Notes: generated by a model from the letters alone, not told the origin. 64,000 nucleotides of DNA from Trichoplusia ni (GCF_003590095.1 NC_039498.1:4402001-4466000); one strand, 5' to 3'. Positions 1 through 14,293 are shown, counted from the stretch's first letter. Made by a program: numbers and translations.

Positions 1-3000
1 TGAGAGAGAACACAGAAGTATTATACAACTCGTTTTCTTTGTTAGGTTCGCGACACGCTCTAGATGAAACGTCTTCATGTTTTCACATCAGCTGACACTC
101 GGGAGCTATCTCTTAAACACACTTCTTAGACGAGATCCTATATTCTAAACAAAGTTAGGGACGCATTTTAAATAGCAGAACCATATCGAAATCGTAAAAT
201 GTAATTCAATAATAGTAATTTTTATTAATTAACTTCAATGCTGCGCTGCAAATCCAAAATATAAATCAATATAGAGCTATCGCAAGAGGAGTTAGTCTCT
301 TTCGCACCAAACTGGCTTCTGTTGGCCATGGAGCAAAATGAGGAGGGTGCTAATGGGTGATTATAATAAATAAAATAAATTTATACCTAAATCCGTTCTA
401 CAAAAAACCTCTTAATGTAATCACAAGCAAAACGACCCTTTGAATACTAACGAGATCCTATCTGCAAGTATTAGGCCTTTGAGTACATGAAAGAGCCCGT
501 TCCAAACATACTCCGTCGTACTGAACACGACACCAAGAGCTAGAGATTTGTTAAAAAGTAACAAGAAAACAGGTATAAACTACAAAATTGCATGCCTGTT
601 AAGTTCAGCGGTCCGTCAGCTATTAACGCGACCGGGGCAGGACGGAACCGGGGCATACGGAGAGACTGCCTTTTATAATAAGCAGGGGTATTATCATATC
701 GCTTTGTCTAGCCCACTGCAGTGAACTAAACGGAATTCCGTATTTTATGTGAATTCTTTTCTTTTCTATTCTTCGTAGCTGACTTCGGCTTGCCATTTTC
801 GAGTATAAGAGTAATATACATATATTTGTCTTCAGTATAACTGGTTAAACTTTTTATCGAATAAACTCTTTACTTAGCTGGAAAATCCGAGAATTAATTA
901 AACTGTAGAAACACTACCCGAAAGATCTTATAAGGCGGAGCATTTCTTTTAAGGAGTTACTTATTATTAGCTTAAAAATGTCCAATACAACAGGTTGAGC
1001 TTTAAACAAATATGAATACAATTGACCTTAATTTTCGATTGAATCATCGAACCTACCTCAACAATTTACAAGTTTTGTCATCTGTTTTACGACGTTTATC
1101 GTTGAATTGTTTTAGTTAAACAAACATGATGTTGTTTTGATTTACGGTTCACTTCACCTACTTATTAACAAATTCATATTTATCGTTCGAAATTATCTGT
1201 CGTGTAACAAATTAGTTATCTTATTGAATAAGTTTCTGGTGTGATCATATGAAATACGGTAAAATTTTCTAGTCGTAGATTCTTTTAAAGAAATATTTTT
1301 AAAGTGCAGCCGTAAGGCCTTTCGTAAGGAGACAAAGCCCGTTTTCAATTCCCTAATGACGCATGCCTCTGTTTGAACCTCTACGAATGTGCATTTTCGT
1401 AAGTCACTTGGAGATAAAATCGTTTCGTGTCGCAGATTTGCCTAGCGTTGCCTTTTGAACGAAGCAAAGAATTATGTATTATCAATAATATTTTTTATTC
1501 ATAATTTCATTTCAAACGATTTCGCAATTCGCTTAAAACCACCACATTTTAATCGCCGCCTCAAAATTAGCAACAAATTGAACTAGAGAGTGAACAAAAA
1601 CGTAGCTAAGTTTTCCTCAGACAGCGACGTGTTAGCAAAACCTGTTAGATAGAACTTTGTGGCAGCTCGCAATTAACTCTGTAATTATCCTCCACGGTTA
1701 TCCAAAAAAGGCCAGTTCTTAAGGAAATAAGGATAAGTTAAATTCCTTGCGCGAGACTCGAAGCAACTACAGCCGCTCATATTTGTTACGCTAGGCAGCG
1801 GTGATTATAAGTGCGATACTCCCACATACATACGCACCGACATATTTATGTTGTATGGTAGTGGTCCTGCGACACGCATACTAATCACAGCATGTAAGCT
1901 CGCATGCGTTATCATACAATTACAAATTATGCTCGGATTAATGACGCAATAACGATCAAGTGATCTTTTATATCATGCTGCGATAATCGTTGTGGCTCAC
2001 GTGGTCTTTTGTCTAGAATGGCACCGAAATATCCCTTGAATGCCAGTTGATAGTCATTTTTCGCACTTGCAACTACTCGTGCACGTTTTAGTTCATATTC
2101 CTAATCAAAATACGTACTGACGATGTAAACGAGTGCCGCATTAGATACTTCAGTCCCTTCCGAGGTTTTTCATTTGAATAGCGCTCGTTGCGGTAGGCCA
2201 CCCAATTTTATCCGTTCAACCAGATCGCTGTATTTACATGCGTCATGCTCTGAACGACTCGGGACCGGCTAGCTCTCATCTGCCCTCACATGAATGTTGT
2301 AATCATCTTTACTTATATAGACATACTTTTTCGTAGTTATCTCGTATCCCACGTACAGTGGTGACTTACAGATCGAAATTAGAAAATTATTTTCAGCTTT
2401 AGTTAAAAGAACATAAAATTCTTGTGATTGTAATTATGGAGAGATATTGAAATAACAGTCAAACAAGTTTGTGAATTTGTGATGCAAAGAAAGTGTGTTT
2501 CTCTCAATTAAAAAATAATGGTAGAAACGATTATTTTATTCATTCACTCATGTTCAGTTTTAATTAAAACGATAACACGTTGTAATGAGGCCCGCATCGA
2601 ATGTCAAATAAACATTTCAAAGTTAGGTATCCACAAATTATAGCAAAACTAACAACACTATGTGAGTATTATTTACACGTGTATTTAAAAATAAAATAAT
2701 AACTAATCCACTTCAAACTCATTACGTATTGTTTTCAAAACGTATTGTTCACAATCAAATATTGTGATATTACTTGGATGTTATAAGGTTTTTTTTAAAT
2801 ATTGTTAGTGGATTTTCACTCCTTTATGACCGACGATGCGATAAATGGTGGCCTTCATTATTTCTGTCAGTACCTATGGTATAAAACTAAATCGAATTGG
2901 GAATTATTCCAAAATGTTGTTGTATATGTTATTGGCTATAATCTATACTAATACGCTAATAACGCGCTAATCTCAGGAACTACTGCTCCAAATTGAAAAA

Positions 3001-6000
3001 TTATTTTTGTGTTGAATAGACCATTCATCGAGGAAGGCTTTAGGCTATAAACCATCACGCTGCGACTAATAGGAGAGAAGATACAATGGAAAATGTGAAA
3101 AAAAACAGGGCGGGTATAAATCATAACTTATATTTTCTACCCACGGGGACGAAGTCGCGGGCAACAGCTAGTATTTGTATAAAGTTCGATCGATGTCCGT
3201 AGCCGTCGTTAAAAATACGATTGATTATAAATTTAAGTCGTTTATGACATCATTATTTTTACTTTCAAATCATAGGCACCAGCTATTTCGTCCTTACAGA
3301 TAGGTGCTAATTGAGATTATTAATATATCCACATTTTATAAGTATAACGCTGATCAGATTACTTTTCTTAAGCACAAATAGGAAAACGGTTCCATAAATA
3401 CTCAATTCCTTTAATATGGATATATTTTTTCTATACTTGTTGTACCAGTCCATTTACTTTGCTACCCCTATCATAAAAAGGTGCATATTTCAGTCCAAAC
3501 CTAGTTAGGAAATTAGACGCAGGTATAGCGTTGAAATTTATCAATAGCGACGTGGAGAGGCGCTTATTTCCTGCGCACGAGTACACAATACCTGCGTCCC
3601 TGGGATGGTTTTAATCTTAACGCGATGTTTCCCTTTTATTTCCGCTGGCATGTAGAGCAACCCAGTTTAAATAGGCCGCCGCAACAAGGGGTGCATATGA
3701 AAAGACTGTTGGAGTCTATCTCCGGACGGAGCGACGCAACACCTGCTAGAGTGCTTTTGAAGTTCAACTTCGTTTTCTGAGCAACCCTATTGGTTAACAG
3801 TTTTATTTCAATCAGAAGAAAGGTTTAGGATCTTTGTTTAATTATCCTAAATGCTTTTTGGCTCTTTGTTGCATGTAAATGTAGTTCCTCGGTCACATGA
3901 TACATTTTTTGGAGCTAAGAAACGGCAGGCATCACCCGATGTATGGATCGATGACCAACTCGAAAATTAGTTAATTATCAGTCCCATCTTATGTTGAGCG
4001 ATAAGATTGGTTTCGGTGATTATAGGAGTAATCAATTGATCGTCGTATATGTGTCTTTCACCTTTCATTACCGCTAGCGTAGGGATGGAAATTCAGAGCA
4101 TTTCTTCCGAGAGCATTTCAATGTAATGTTTGTGCGAATGCTCACAGCGAGTGTAACCAACATTTTGTTGTACCTTCGCCTTCGCTTTATGGAATTATCA
4201 CGCCGCCCCCGTGCCTGCAAAAACTCGATGAAACGTTACACCAATAAGCTCGTTGGTTTGTAAAATTAGGTTGTCACAAAACGGAAAACGCGCTTTACGC
4301 TCGTTGTGTAAAATGCTGATATACTAGACATTGAGCGGCTCGCTGTTTTGTTACAACTGAATCCTCTTGTTTGTAGTCCTCATATGAGTTAATAAGTACT
4401 TTCCTTTTCATAACGTATTTTATAACTCGAGTGTTTTACGTTTTGTAAGTCTATTTTATGTTATTATACCGTAATGTGTCTAGAATTTCCTCACCATTTA
4501 ATTGTCATGTACCTATAATTAGAATCTCAGCATAACGAAAGTCAAGTTTTTATAAACAGCGTTCAAACCCAAACCCATGAAAGTGTCTTATTAAGAATTT
4601 TATAATTACTAATATGTGTAAAGTTGTAGTGTTTGAAGACCCATTATTACACTATCATTGTATTGGTTCTACCTAAATTCAGAAGTAATCTTACCCGTAC
4701 GGAGGCCTGCCTACCTGATAGGGAGCGCAGGTTTTTCCTGATGACGTATAACATTAAATGACTAAGACGAAAAATATTTTCAGAGGGTCTAGATAATGTT
4801 ACAAACGCTCTGAAATATAAAACGAATAGATCACTTCAAACATGTGGAAAACATTCCCTTTCGCCTTTGATTGTCAGGTTAATACATCGGAAGGATTCAC
4901 TAGTGTTTAATTTTGTTCTGACCGTTCTCAACTCATAATACTATTATTTTACTACAAAAGCTTCTTTACGCTTCTTATTATATTGGTAAGGCGAACATTG
5001 TTCCATGTGCTTGCAGTGCTCACTAAGCATATGGAATATTTTAAAAAATATATCTTGAGGTAAGTAGTTCAATCAGCCCTAGGCCGTAAAATTCGGCTTA
5101 ATTTAAAATGGTGCAACCAGTTTAGCCCCTTCGTCTTTGTTAAAACCAAATACGTGTCGAATTGGGATAAACCAAATCCACTTATGAGAAATTGGCTAGT
5201 CAGCAGTCCGTACGAGGAGATATCCGACGATCGCGATATCTTCGTATTTATTAATACTTACCTGTAAAAAACAAATACTACGAGTATTGCCGTAAATCTA
5301 GAACTGCAATTTTGTCCATATAAGTTTTGTAAATTGGTGACCGTTGCGTGCCTTAAATCCCGTTAAGCAGCTGGTCCCCACTGTGGTATTACTAATTGGC
5401 AATCACTGAATTAACAGTCATAAGTTCTTGGATACTTGGTCCACCGCTTTTTCTTCATTGAGTACCTTTGGAGTTGTGTAAATTGACTGTACAAAAAGTT
5501 ATACAAAAATCAACCAGATATTAGTCAGAATCTGTCAAAATCAATATGTACCAGAATCTGCTGCCTGTATACAACGCAACATGGGAAAAATTGTTAGGTT
5601 GGCAGGAGTTGCGTTAATAATCGAACGATTCTCGTAAGTTTATTAATTTGAAAAATTTAATTATTAATATAAGGGACATGATTCGCTTTTCTTGAGAATT
5701 ACCTACCCAGTAACATGGAACATTCAAATAAATTTTGAGGAAATAAATGGAATGTAATAGTCAATTATTAATGCTGTGTAACAAACCGAACGTATAAATG
5801 TTTCGTGTAACAAATGAAACTGAATTGCCGAATCTATTTTTGTTTCTAATGCTAACTGTCTCAGCTGTCATTTTTGCTAACGCGTCGCTTTCAACCGTTA
5901 TAAAATATGTAAGGACAGTTTAAATACGTTAGGCGGCGAGTAGGTTTTCCTCTTTACCTAATTCATAAGTCATGTGCTTTGACTTTTAGTAGGAAAGAGG

Positions 6001-7987
6001 CACGGGAACCAAACGGAGCAATTCCCAAAGGCATTTTGATGTTTAGGTTTTCGAACAAAGGCCTGAATATCTTACGAGGATACGTTTCGAACTTATTCTC
6101 GCACCGTTTTTCCTTTACGTACAATTATAATGTAGCTATCTTTTAAACTAACACGTGGCATTGTGACTGAGTCATTATATCCTCAAAATAATGTTAAACA
6201 TCTATGCTTGAATAACTCATTTCCTATTAACATTTTACATACAACAATTATCAGTGCGTCTGCATCACGCAGACAAAAGCCGCGTTGTTCTCTTATCGCA
6301 CCCATGAGACTGTATGTCTCCAGTTTATCTGATACTGTCTAGTCCACAGTGCATGTATTACCCACTATTATACCACAACAATGAAACGACGTAATATATC
6401 CAAAAATAATTATCAAGATAAAAATGAGACACGTGTAAGCGAAACAGATATTTTTTTTTAATATTTCACGCGACGAAGAATAACATCCTTATTATTAAAT
6501 TAATATTCTATTTATTGCGATAGTTTGCTGTGATCTTTTGAACGTGCAGACCAATTTAGTTATCCATAAATAGTTTTGATGAATGAATATTGCTACACCA
6601 AATGGTCCCGACTTATTTTAATTCCAGAACTTATTTATATAAAGCTATCGTCTCTCTTCGCGATTCGATGATGTAAAATTGTGTTAATTTAGTTTGGAAG
6701 GAATTGCAGTACTCGTAATTTATCACAAATAACCTTTTTAGAAAGGGTTTTATGAGTTTTAAGCTTGTTGGAACACCTGCGTCGGGATACTCAGCGTGTC
6801 ATTACACCGGGATCCAACGCAGGTTCAGCCATTTTAAATCACTCACATTCTACCGCAGTCACTGTATGTTCAATCAATGGCCAATGCGTGCCGTGTTGCA
6901 TATTTGACCAAATATGAGCTACTGAAATGAATGTATTCGCTTATACTCGTAGTATATGGGAAAAGGTTAAACTCCGCATTCGATTGAAATCATGACTGCC
7001 TTCGGCTTTGAGAGTAAATGTGTTACTGACGAGAAATAGGTACCAGCGGGGTTTCAGATTTAAGTAGACCAACGCTGGGCACGTAAACTGTATTATTAAA
7101 GTAATCATGTCATTAAGTAAAACTGCTTTTCTTGGTAACTACACTCGTGGGTATTCTCTTGAATTACCTTCCAGATATGACTTCGATATGAAAGCCTTTA
7201 TTGTGTACATCTAAAATTGTTGTTTGTATGCAGTAGGCAGATTTTAATAACATATAATTCAAAATTCATGCAAAGCTTACTTCTTGGCCAAATTTAATAT
7301 CTTAAAACATTGCATTTTGTGCAAAGATCTGTCTTCCGCAGCTATTAACACAGAGACAAATAAAATAAAAACATCGGAGGAAAAGCGGCTGACCTTTCTC
7401 TTTCATAAAATGTCAAGTGTTTGTGAAGACTCATAAAAAAACATGTTCTATGATTTGTCATATGAAATAGAATCACTAGTAAAGATTCGGTGATAGAATA
7501 CCAATCAAAATCAATTTTAATTTAATTTTAGCTGGTCGTTAAATATAGTTTGATCTATATTGGAGCCAGATAGTACATCATCACGGCAGTTAATCAATGT
7601 ATCATATCGATAGATGGATATTTTGGCAGCACTGACAAGCACTATTTACAATACATCTCTTCCTATGTTACAATTTAGTCATAGTTCCTAGACTATCATC
7701 CTAGATCCAAGTCGGTAAACAAGATGCGTGATGATAAAATACGAAAACAGCAGTTTTCCGTCTGACGGCTGTAAATTGAATCATAAATTCTAATTAGTTA
7801 CAGAATTTCCTGCTTAAATTATGAATCTGAAATATTCTTAGTACTAATGAAATTATCCCTGTGTGTTCGAACATATTTTTTTATATTTATGTAGCAGTAT
7901 TTTTCCGCTTTTATTTATACAATTCCACAACTTATTCGCTTTTATGGAGAACTTTAGCTATAGCTTAAATAGTCTGTCTTGTTTCAG
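1..7987. other. Upstream flank or intron, no gene recognised
   Basis: This is AT-rich sequence with many stops in all frames. The first recognised exon (7988) begins with a splice acceptor at a codon boundary, so transcribed sequence must exist upstream, but I could not pick out an exon or promoter here. The only element I can name is a Lep1-like Helitron at 2942-3171. A CpG-containing patch around 600-660 has no recognisable coding or promoter signature. Confidence 0.6.
2942..3171 (+). mobile_element. Lep1-like non-autonomous Helitron, copy 1
   Basis: The element starts with TCTATACTAAT and ends with GGGCAACAGCTAG. It lies between an A (2941) and a T (3172), as expected for Helitron insertion between A and T with 5'-TC and 3'-CTAG ends. 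It is about 230 bp long and has no coding capacity. Its interior (AATAGACCATTCATCGAGG, then CATCACGCTGCGA, then GACGAAGTCGCGGGC) is shared with the copies at 16220 and 28594. The family resembles the Lep1/MINE repeats described from Lepidoptera; the family name is from memory, while the ends and shared blocks are seen directly. This copy lacks the TTTGTTTG run near its 5' end. Confidence 0.85.
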
Positions 7988-8039
7988 AAAATCGAGGACA
8001 AGTCTTCCGATTTTTCAGATGATGCCGAGGAGGAGACCA
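7988..8039 (+). CDS. PDE7: PDE7-type gene, exon 1 of the model (acidic N-terminal segment)
   Basis: A 52-nt candidate exon lies between a pyrimidine-rich acceptor (CTTGTTTCAG) and a strong donor (A|GTAAGTAT). The open frame reads KIEDKSSDFSDDAEEET plus one extra base, an acidic and serine-rich low-complexity segment. The trailing A joins the GC that opens the next exon at 38362 to make a serine codon, so the phase fits. In vertebrate PDE7A this part of the protein is variable and carries RRGAI-type PKA-inhibitory motifs; none are visible here. The assignment to PDE7 rests on phase and position only, because the segment is too short and biased for homology. It could instead belong to another transcript. 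The exon starts at a codon boundary after an acceptor, so an earlier exon with the start codon must exist. Confidence 0.55.
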
Positions 8040-9134
8040 GTAAGTATAATTTTAATTAAATAAGGTCTTAACAGAGGTACTGTGTTAGCTAATGTAACGA
8101 TCATTAAGGAGATAGTTCTAGGCTGAAACATGGGTTACCGTCAAACAAGTTAAAGCAGTTAAATACGAGTAGTTTCCATGTTAGACAGTAGTATCCAAAG
8201 GTATTAAGTTACAATCCTGGCTCTACAACACGATAAACTGTAAACGATGACATTTTAAAGTTCTTGAACCACTTAACCTCTTGATACGAAGTGCAGTCGT
8301 GCATATTATAAGTTGGAAGTGTTCCAACATCCATACCTGGCTAGCCATACAATGGTTTTGTTGTCAGCTAACTCAATCCGATATAAGGCTGCTACCTCGA
8401 ATACTGCGGGAGCGGCAGTAACGCGTAAAGCCGAGATATTTTGCCGGTATTTAAACAGACAAGTTGAAATAAGTTTCAACGATTGTAGGATTGTATATCA
8501 GAGAGCATGTAGAAGCAACGAAACTTGAGCATTCAGGCAATTGTACAGTCATAAAAATACAAATGAACATTACAATTTGTGCATTTTTCAGGGGTAAATT
8601 GAATCTACTGAATCCATTTTAGAATATTTTTACCAGTTCAATCAATCGCTCCCGCGGCCGCTACCGCTATCACGCCGCTCTTGTACAATTCAAAGCAAAA
8701 GTTCTCAAAATCCGTTTTTAATGCCAATAAAAGATGTTTTTAAAACGAATAATTTCAACCGAATTAGTAAGGCGTTAATTCTGCCCTACTGTTTTATATT
8801 ATCTATCATCAATAATTCATTTGTGACAGTGCAGTTAGTGTTGCTGTGGCCCGCGTACGTTCGTATCGTTCATGAGTGACGGTGCGACTTTCCAAGAGGC
8901 GGCCTACGCCCGCTTCCAATAGCACCGAGTCACCAACCCCCTTAAAGTTTAATGGCTTGTTCATCCCACCACCCGTTAATCGTTACTAGCACAGTGACCC
9001 GGCGAGCATTCAAAGAATGTTTTCATACTTTTCATATGAAATACCAGCAAACGATATCCTCAGACTATTCAAGTTAATGGATTCAAAAGTCACAACCAAT
9101 TATTTTTATAGTTCCTTAGATATTTGTGAACAAA

Positions 9135-9142
9135 TGACGTCA
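9135..9142. promoter_or_regulatory. Palindromic CRE motif TGACGTCA
   Basis: An exact TGACGTCA sits within the longer palindrome ATGACGTCAT in intron 1. It is one of six full palindromic CREs in the window. Whether it is bound is unknown. Confidence 0.3.
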
Positions 9143-9569
9143 TTATGGGAGTCAACTTATAACTAACTATATATTTCTGTTTCCCCGGCGAAGCTACCCT
9201 TTGCCGTGTAGAAACAACCCACGTTCGGAAACTTACTCGTAATAAGGGGCCCGCGGCTAGATGTACGAACATAACGGAACGCCGATGAATAAATTAACCG
9301 GGAATTTTCTAAACGTCCAACTTTTAATGTTACGAAGACAATATTAGTATGCTGAGATACTTTTTATTTGGATAAATGAGATAGGTATTATTATAATCAC
9401 TTCTCGTACATATTCAGGATAGATGTCTCCGTAAACAAAATGTCTTCACAATGATTCATGGTGGTATTTGGATGATGACTGATGTCTATTTAAAGTTGTT
9501 TAGAGAAGAAACGTGATTAGTCTTGTTGACAATTTTTAATGACGGGAATATCTCAGGTTATACTCAATC

Positions 9570-9715
9570 AGAAGGTTTGTATTATCAAAACGTTAACGGG
9601 TAAACGGGTCATGAGATGCAACGTGGTTACGGACGGACAATCTTACAGATGGACGGACAGCTGAGCCTTAATAATTTGCTTCGATTTTCACCCTTTGAGT
9701 TCGGTACCCCGAAAT
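9570..9715 (+). repeat. Degraded lepidopteran interspersed repeat (GGACGGACAG / CCCTTTGAGTTCGG type)
   Basis: The segment has GACGGACA units followed by CTTAATAAT and CCCTTTGAGTTCGGTACCCC. This order is familiar from a common lepidopteran repeat tail (GACGGACAGAC..., then CCCTTTGGGTACGGAACCCT). A related tail occurs at 55255-55325. The boundaries are approximate and the family name is not known to me. Confidence 0.5.
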
Positions 9716-10322
9716 GACTGTCACTAATACGAACGCACTTTAATCAAAACGTATATCTGACAGTTATGGAACGCAGTAAATTGTAGAGTACTGAAATGCA
9801 CCGACGTCAGTCCCCTATTTATATGAAGTTCATTTGAATGGATGTATCTGTATTACGCTCAACGTATACTCAATTACAGATAGATCGTTTGAACGCAAAA
9901 TACGCCCTCGGTATAGTATTTAAGTACCTATTGTAAACAATACAGGATTCATTTATTGAAAAAGGGTGTTTCTGTTTTAACTTTAACAGTAAAACATAAA
10001 GGCGAAGTAAAAGCTGTTACTCGTTTTAAAAGTATTCTAGATTTCAAATTCAGTAACTGGAAAGATTTTCATTTTCCAGTTTCAACCCTACAAAGATATT
10101 AATAATATGACCAACACTATACGCTCCAGAATATCTCCTAGCCGTACAACTGATTAATCATTACGGCCTCAATGCAGGATGTTAAGTGGTAACAGGGATG
10201 AAACTATTACTACCTGTCCGTACTGACGCGTGGCACAATGACTAGCAATTAACAAATCTGTCTGGAATCTATCAGAGCTGGGAATTTGGTATGCGCACCT
10301 AGTATTACTGGAATTATATATG

Positions 10323-10334
10323 CACGTGACGTCA
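10323..10334. promoter_or_regulatory. Overlapping E-box (CACGTG) and palindromic CRE (TGACGTCA)
   Basis: The sequence CACGTGACGTCA contains a perfect CACGTG E-box at 10323-10328 sharing two bases with a perfect TGACGTCA at 10327-10334. CREB/ATF-type bZIP proteins bind TGACGTCA and bHLH proteins bind CACGTG. It lies in intron 1 of a cAMP phosphodiesterase gene. The motif is exact; function is inferred only. Confidence 0.4.
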
Positions 10335-10559
10335 CACCCGATTTAGCCAAGTCTATAGATATAGATGGTGTGATTTCATTACATTAATCAGCGTCTATGG
10401 TGTAACTTAATTGAATCTTAATTTAAGTTACAAAATATTGCAGAAGAAAATGCGCAATAAATAGTGTAGGTATATGGCCTTCTTTTAAATAGCACAATAT
10501 ACTTAAAAAACTAATCTCACTCATTAAAACGGTTCATATTCGTTCATATTGTTATTTTG

Positions 10560-10585
10560 GTCCTTTTCATGTCAGTGAAAAGGAC
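10560..10585. repeat. Perfect 10-bp inverted repeat (hairpin)
   Basis: GTCCTTTTCA and TGAAAAGGAC flank a 6-base loop (TGTCAG). Both arms pair perfectly. No known element surrounds it. Confidence 0.6.
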
Positions 10586-13500
10586 AAGCCAGGAATTTGT
10601 ATAAACTATTGTTTAACTGCTAGAGTGTGCAATACTTGGAAAATGTTTACTATATCTCGGTGTAGAGCCCATGCAAAAAACGCGCTCCCTGTAACGAACT
10701 CAAAGCGCATATCTCCGGAGCGACTGAGTATGATAAATACTGTCAAATAATTTGACAATAATATCTAGTCATTGAAATCTATGCAAAAGTGAATAAAAGG
10801 TTTATAACATATAATTTTCCGTGCTCAAATATATTCGACAATGACATATGACGGTTTTTTTATCCCGATGATGATATCGCCCCACAGTCTGCATAAAGTA
10901 ATATTTTTCTGCCGCTTTATGCTGTAATTGCTGAAGCCAGCCGCCGCGCGCCGGCCTCGCCGCCAGCAAATCCGTTGAGTCCCTTAACAATAATTGGTTA
11001 ACGTTACAGATTTTAACCACCGCCCCGCGACGTGCATTTTGTTAGAACAGACAAGTTTTTGTTCTGTGGCTATAGACACCTTTTTGGTAAAGCTAATATA
11101 AATAATCGTATAAATAATAGCTTTTCAAACGTTAGATTCGGTGTTAGTTTTGAGTGTGTAACAAAGTAGCTAAAATAAACACTTTCTACCAATAGTGCAG
11201 TTTCACTAAATAAAAGAAAGTGACTATATTTAAGATTGGTGCATTTTACAATAACTTGTCTTACTGATATGTATAATATATTCCCCGAATCTGTCAGCAA
11301 ACACAGATAATTATCCGTCTACTAGGGCCCCTTTGCTACACTGCCAGCATTTTAGTAATTATGTTTTCCCTGGATTCATTACATCCCAGTCAATGGACAC
11401 CAAGCAGACCGCGTAATTACAATTTTAATCCGAGGCTAGAACAGAAATTTCATAAAAAGCAGCCCTGCTAGTTCAACCTCCATAATATAGGTACCTTCTA
11501 AAAAATAATTGCAATTTGACGACTCAATTAGCGCAGTGATCTACTTGAAGGATTCATTACACTTCAGATTCAGATTTTTGCAAAGCCTGCTTTTAACTAT
11601 CAAAATCTAAATTAAAAACACGGTAAATAATACGACCTCATAATGTTCGGGTGTATTATGTTTTTAATTAACCCTCACCTGATATTAGTTTACACAAAGC
11701 CCGACCCTTCGGACAGCCGGATTAACCCTTCTCTATATTTTGTATTTGACAAGACGTATACGTCCACTGTGTTATTCCGTTCAAGTGTTCATGAATGCAT
11801 TGAATTTAGATAAATGGTTCTAGTTTCCTAATAGAGTATTTCGTGACGCGTTATAAACACTTATTCAATGTATTGCCGTGAATAAGGATGGTATGGAGCC
11901 GGCTGGTCGACCGTACGCACGTCGTCTTAGACAATCGTTGTCCGCTCGTTCGTGATTACAGGTACCTTTTATGAGATAACCTGTGATGGTTAACGGTACT
12001 TTGTAGTGCTTAACTAGTAGTAGAAGACTATAATTAGGGTTCATACAATTTGAGGAAAAGAAAACCGTGTTACGGAAAACCGCTATCATAATTTAGACAA
12101 AAACGGTAATTCAAATCAAGGCAAAGTGTACCTTAAATCTAATTCATAAGGCCTTTTATCAATATTTTCTAAACATAGAGACTTAATCTTTTCTCCAATG
12201 TCAGATATTGTGTACAAGGTATTAGCTACATGCGTCTAGTTAACTCGGGGCGAGTCGGTTTCATGACGAATCGTTCGAAATTGTCCGTACCGACCAACTG
12301 CAGTGTTCTCTATGTATTTATTAGCCCGAGGCACGATGCACGGACGGTTGGACTCTGCTAAACCCCGCTTTTTATTTCAATAACTCTGCTTCTCATGCAT
12401 TTACAAACATTAATATTACTCTGCTGGACTCAAAGGCATCTGCAGTGTACGCAAATAAGAAACAACCACGTAGTTAATTACTTTTGAAAGCCTTGTGTGG
12501 AACCATATTTTCGCTTGTACGTACAAGCTTCATTGAGCTAAACAAACAAACATTTGGATGCGAAAAAATACCCGAATGCTAACCGTGGAAGCTTTAGGAG
12601 GTATGAGAAAAATGTTTACCTATCATTAGCAACATCGGGGTTCAAAGTAACTGATATTCACTTGAAACGTTGTTGAGAGTATAGCAATCTTCTATTATTT
12701 TAATTAAGGCCTCCCTCTAGTTTCTCGTGGTTCTGGACCATACCGTCTATTCTAATCTTTGCAAACTTCGTAACTTGTTGCTTTTTTTTTTTCAAATTAA
12801 GATCGTGCTTAACAAATACTTTTCGCGCTGATATTGTTTGCACATATGAGCAGAATCTAGATAATATTAAAATCTTCGGTGTTATGATAAGATACACAAT
12901 ATATTAAGTTAAAAGTTTAAAGATACCCGCTCCATTTTGTCCGTCGCACCATCGGCTATGACGTCGCCAGAGAGCTGCAATGTGTATACTGCTTAGAGAA
13001 ATAGCTCATAATGATGTTATTGAACCAACTCGGTCAATAAATAAACTGTAGTTTAGTTGCTGTGGCTTCAAGCCTTGAACGTTTCCATTCATTGTTTATG
13101 TTCTGCAAGCAAAGGGTGTAATTACAACAATTTTCTTTCGCTATTTTTGCACATTAAACACACAATGTGTACTTAATCGGTGCGAATGTACGGAATGTTT
13201 ATGAGTGGTGCATGCTAACTCTAGGTGTGAAATGACTTGAACCTTGTGCACTCAAGAATCGGAAGGTATAAGTATATTTTTGCAGTCACGGTCTGTATCC
13301 CTAAGAAAAAGATTGTGGCTGAAAAAAAAGCACAGTAGAGGCATTGGAACAGTTTCAATTTTGTTTCTTTATTGATAGGACTTAGGTGGACATGTTTTCT
13401 AATATAGTTCAGTCCGCGTGTTATTAATATACCATCACAGATCATAGCTGATCTGACATAATATTGTAAAGACATTTTTTTATGTAACAACGCATTCACG

Positions 13501-14293
13501 AGACGGTTTCCTCGCATAAGTAATGAAGTCTCGAGATTTTCTTTACATTTTGTGACATTGAATTCAAAAATGGAGCAAGTCTAGACATCTAGATACATAT
13601 CTTAATGAGAAAAAAAGTGCGTATTGTATGTTACGCATGCCTTTTAAGCGCGGGTAAATATGAAGAATAACAAAAGCAAATAGTTTTCATTGAATATTTA
13701 CAGATCGTTGCGAAGGCAGATGATAAATTGCTATGAAATTAAATATAATTTCTTATTGCGTTAATAAGATAATAGAATACCTTTACCTTTTACACTCACT
13801 TTTGGTAGTTTCTTGACTCTTCAAGTCCTGATGAGGTTGAAAGCAGTCTCAAAACGTTTGGACTATGGTTCCTTGAAAGGCTTTGACAGTTTGTTTAAGT
13901 TGAACAACTTCGATTTCTACTTACTATTTTTGGATAATACTAAATTGGACTGTACAAAAACCTCTTAGGTATAGGCTATGACCGCATCCCATAGTTTTCC
14001 CCTTCTTTATTCAATTTATAAACAAACGCAGGTTATTTACAAGCTCTACCTCCGATATCTCAATAAACACTTCTTCAAAGTACGTCCACATAGTTTCTAT
14101 AGTATTTGATACTGTGCCCTGAGATAATCGCGTTGTGACCAGCTGCTCGGTACTCACCCCGAGCATTAATTGGCTCACAATCACTTATCTGCGACTCGTC
14201 ATACAAAGGTCGCGGCTTGTCTCTCATTATAATGTTAAGGGGACTAATGCTACACACAAGAAGGTATACGGTAACGATACCTAGTACCAAGTA

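Noticed and set aside
13221..13517. 98-codon minus-strand frame
   Set aside because: A low-complexity, AT-driven frame with no recognised domain and no splice or promoter context.
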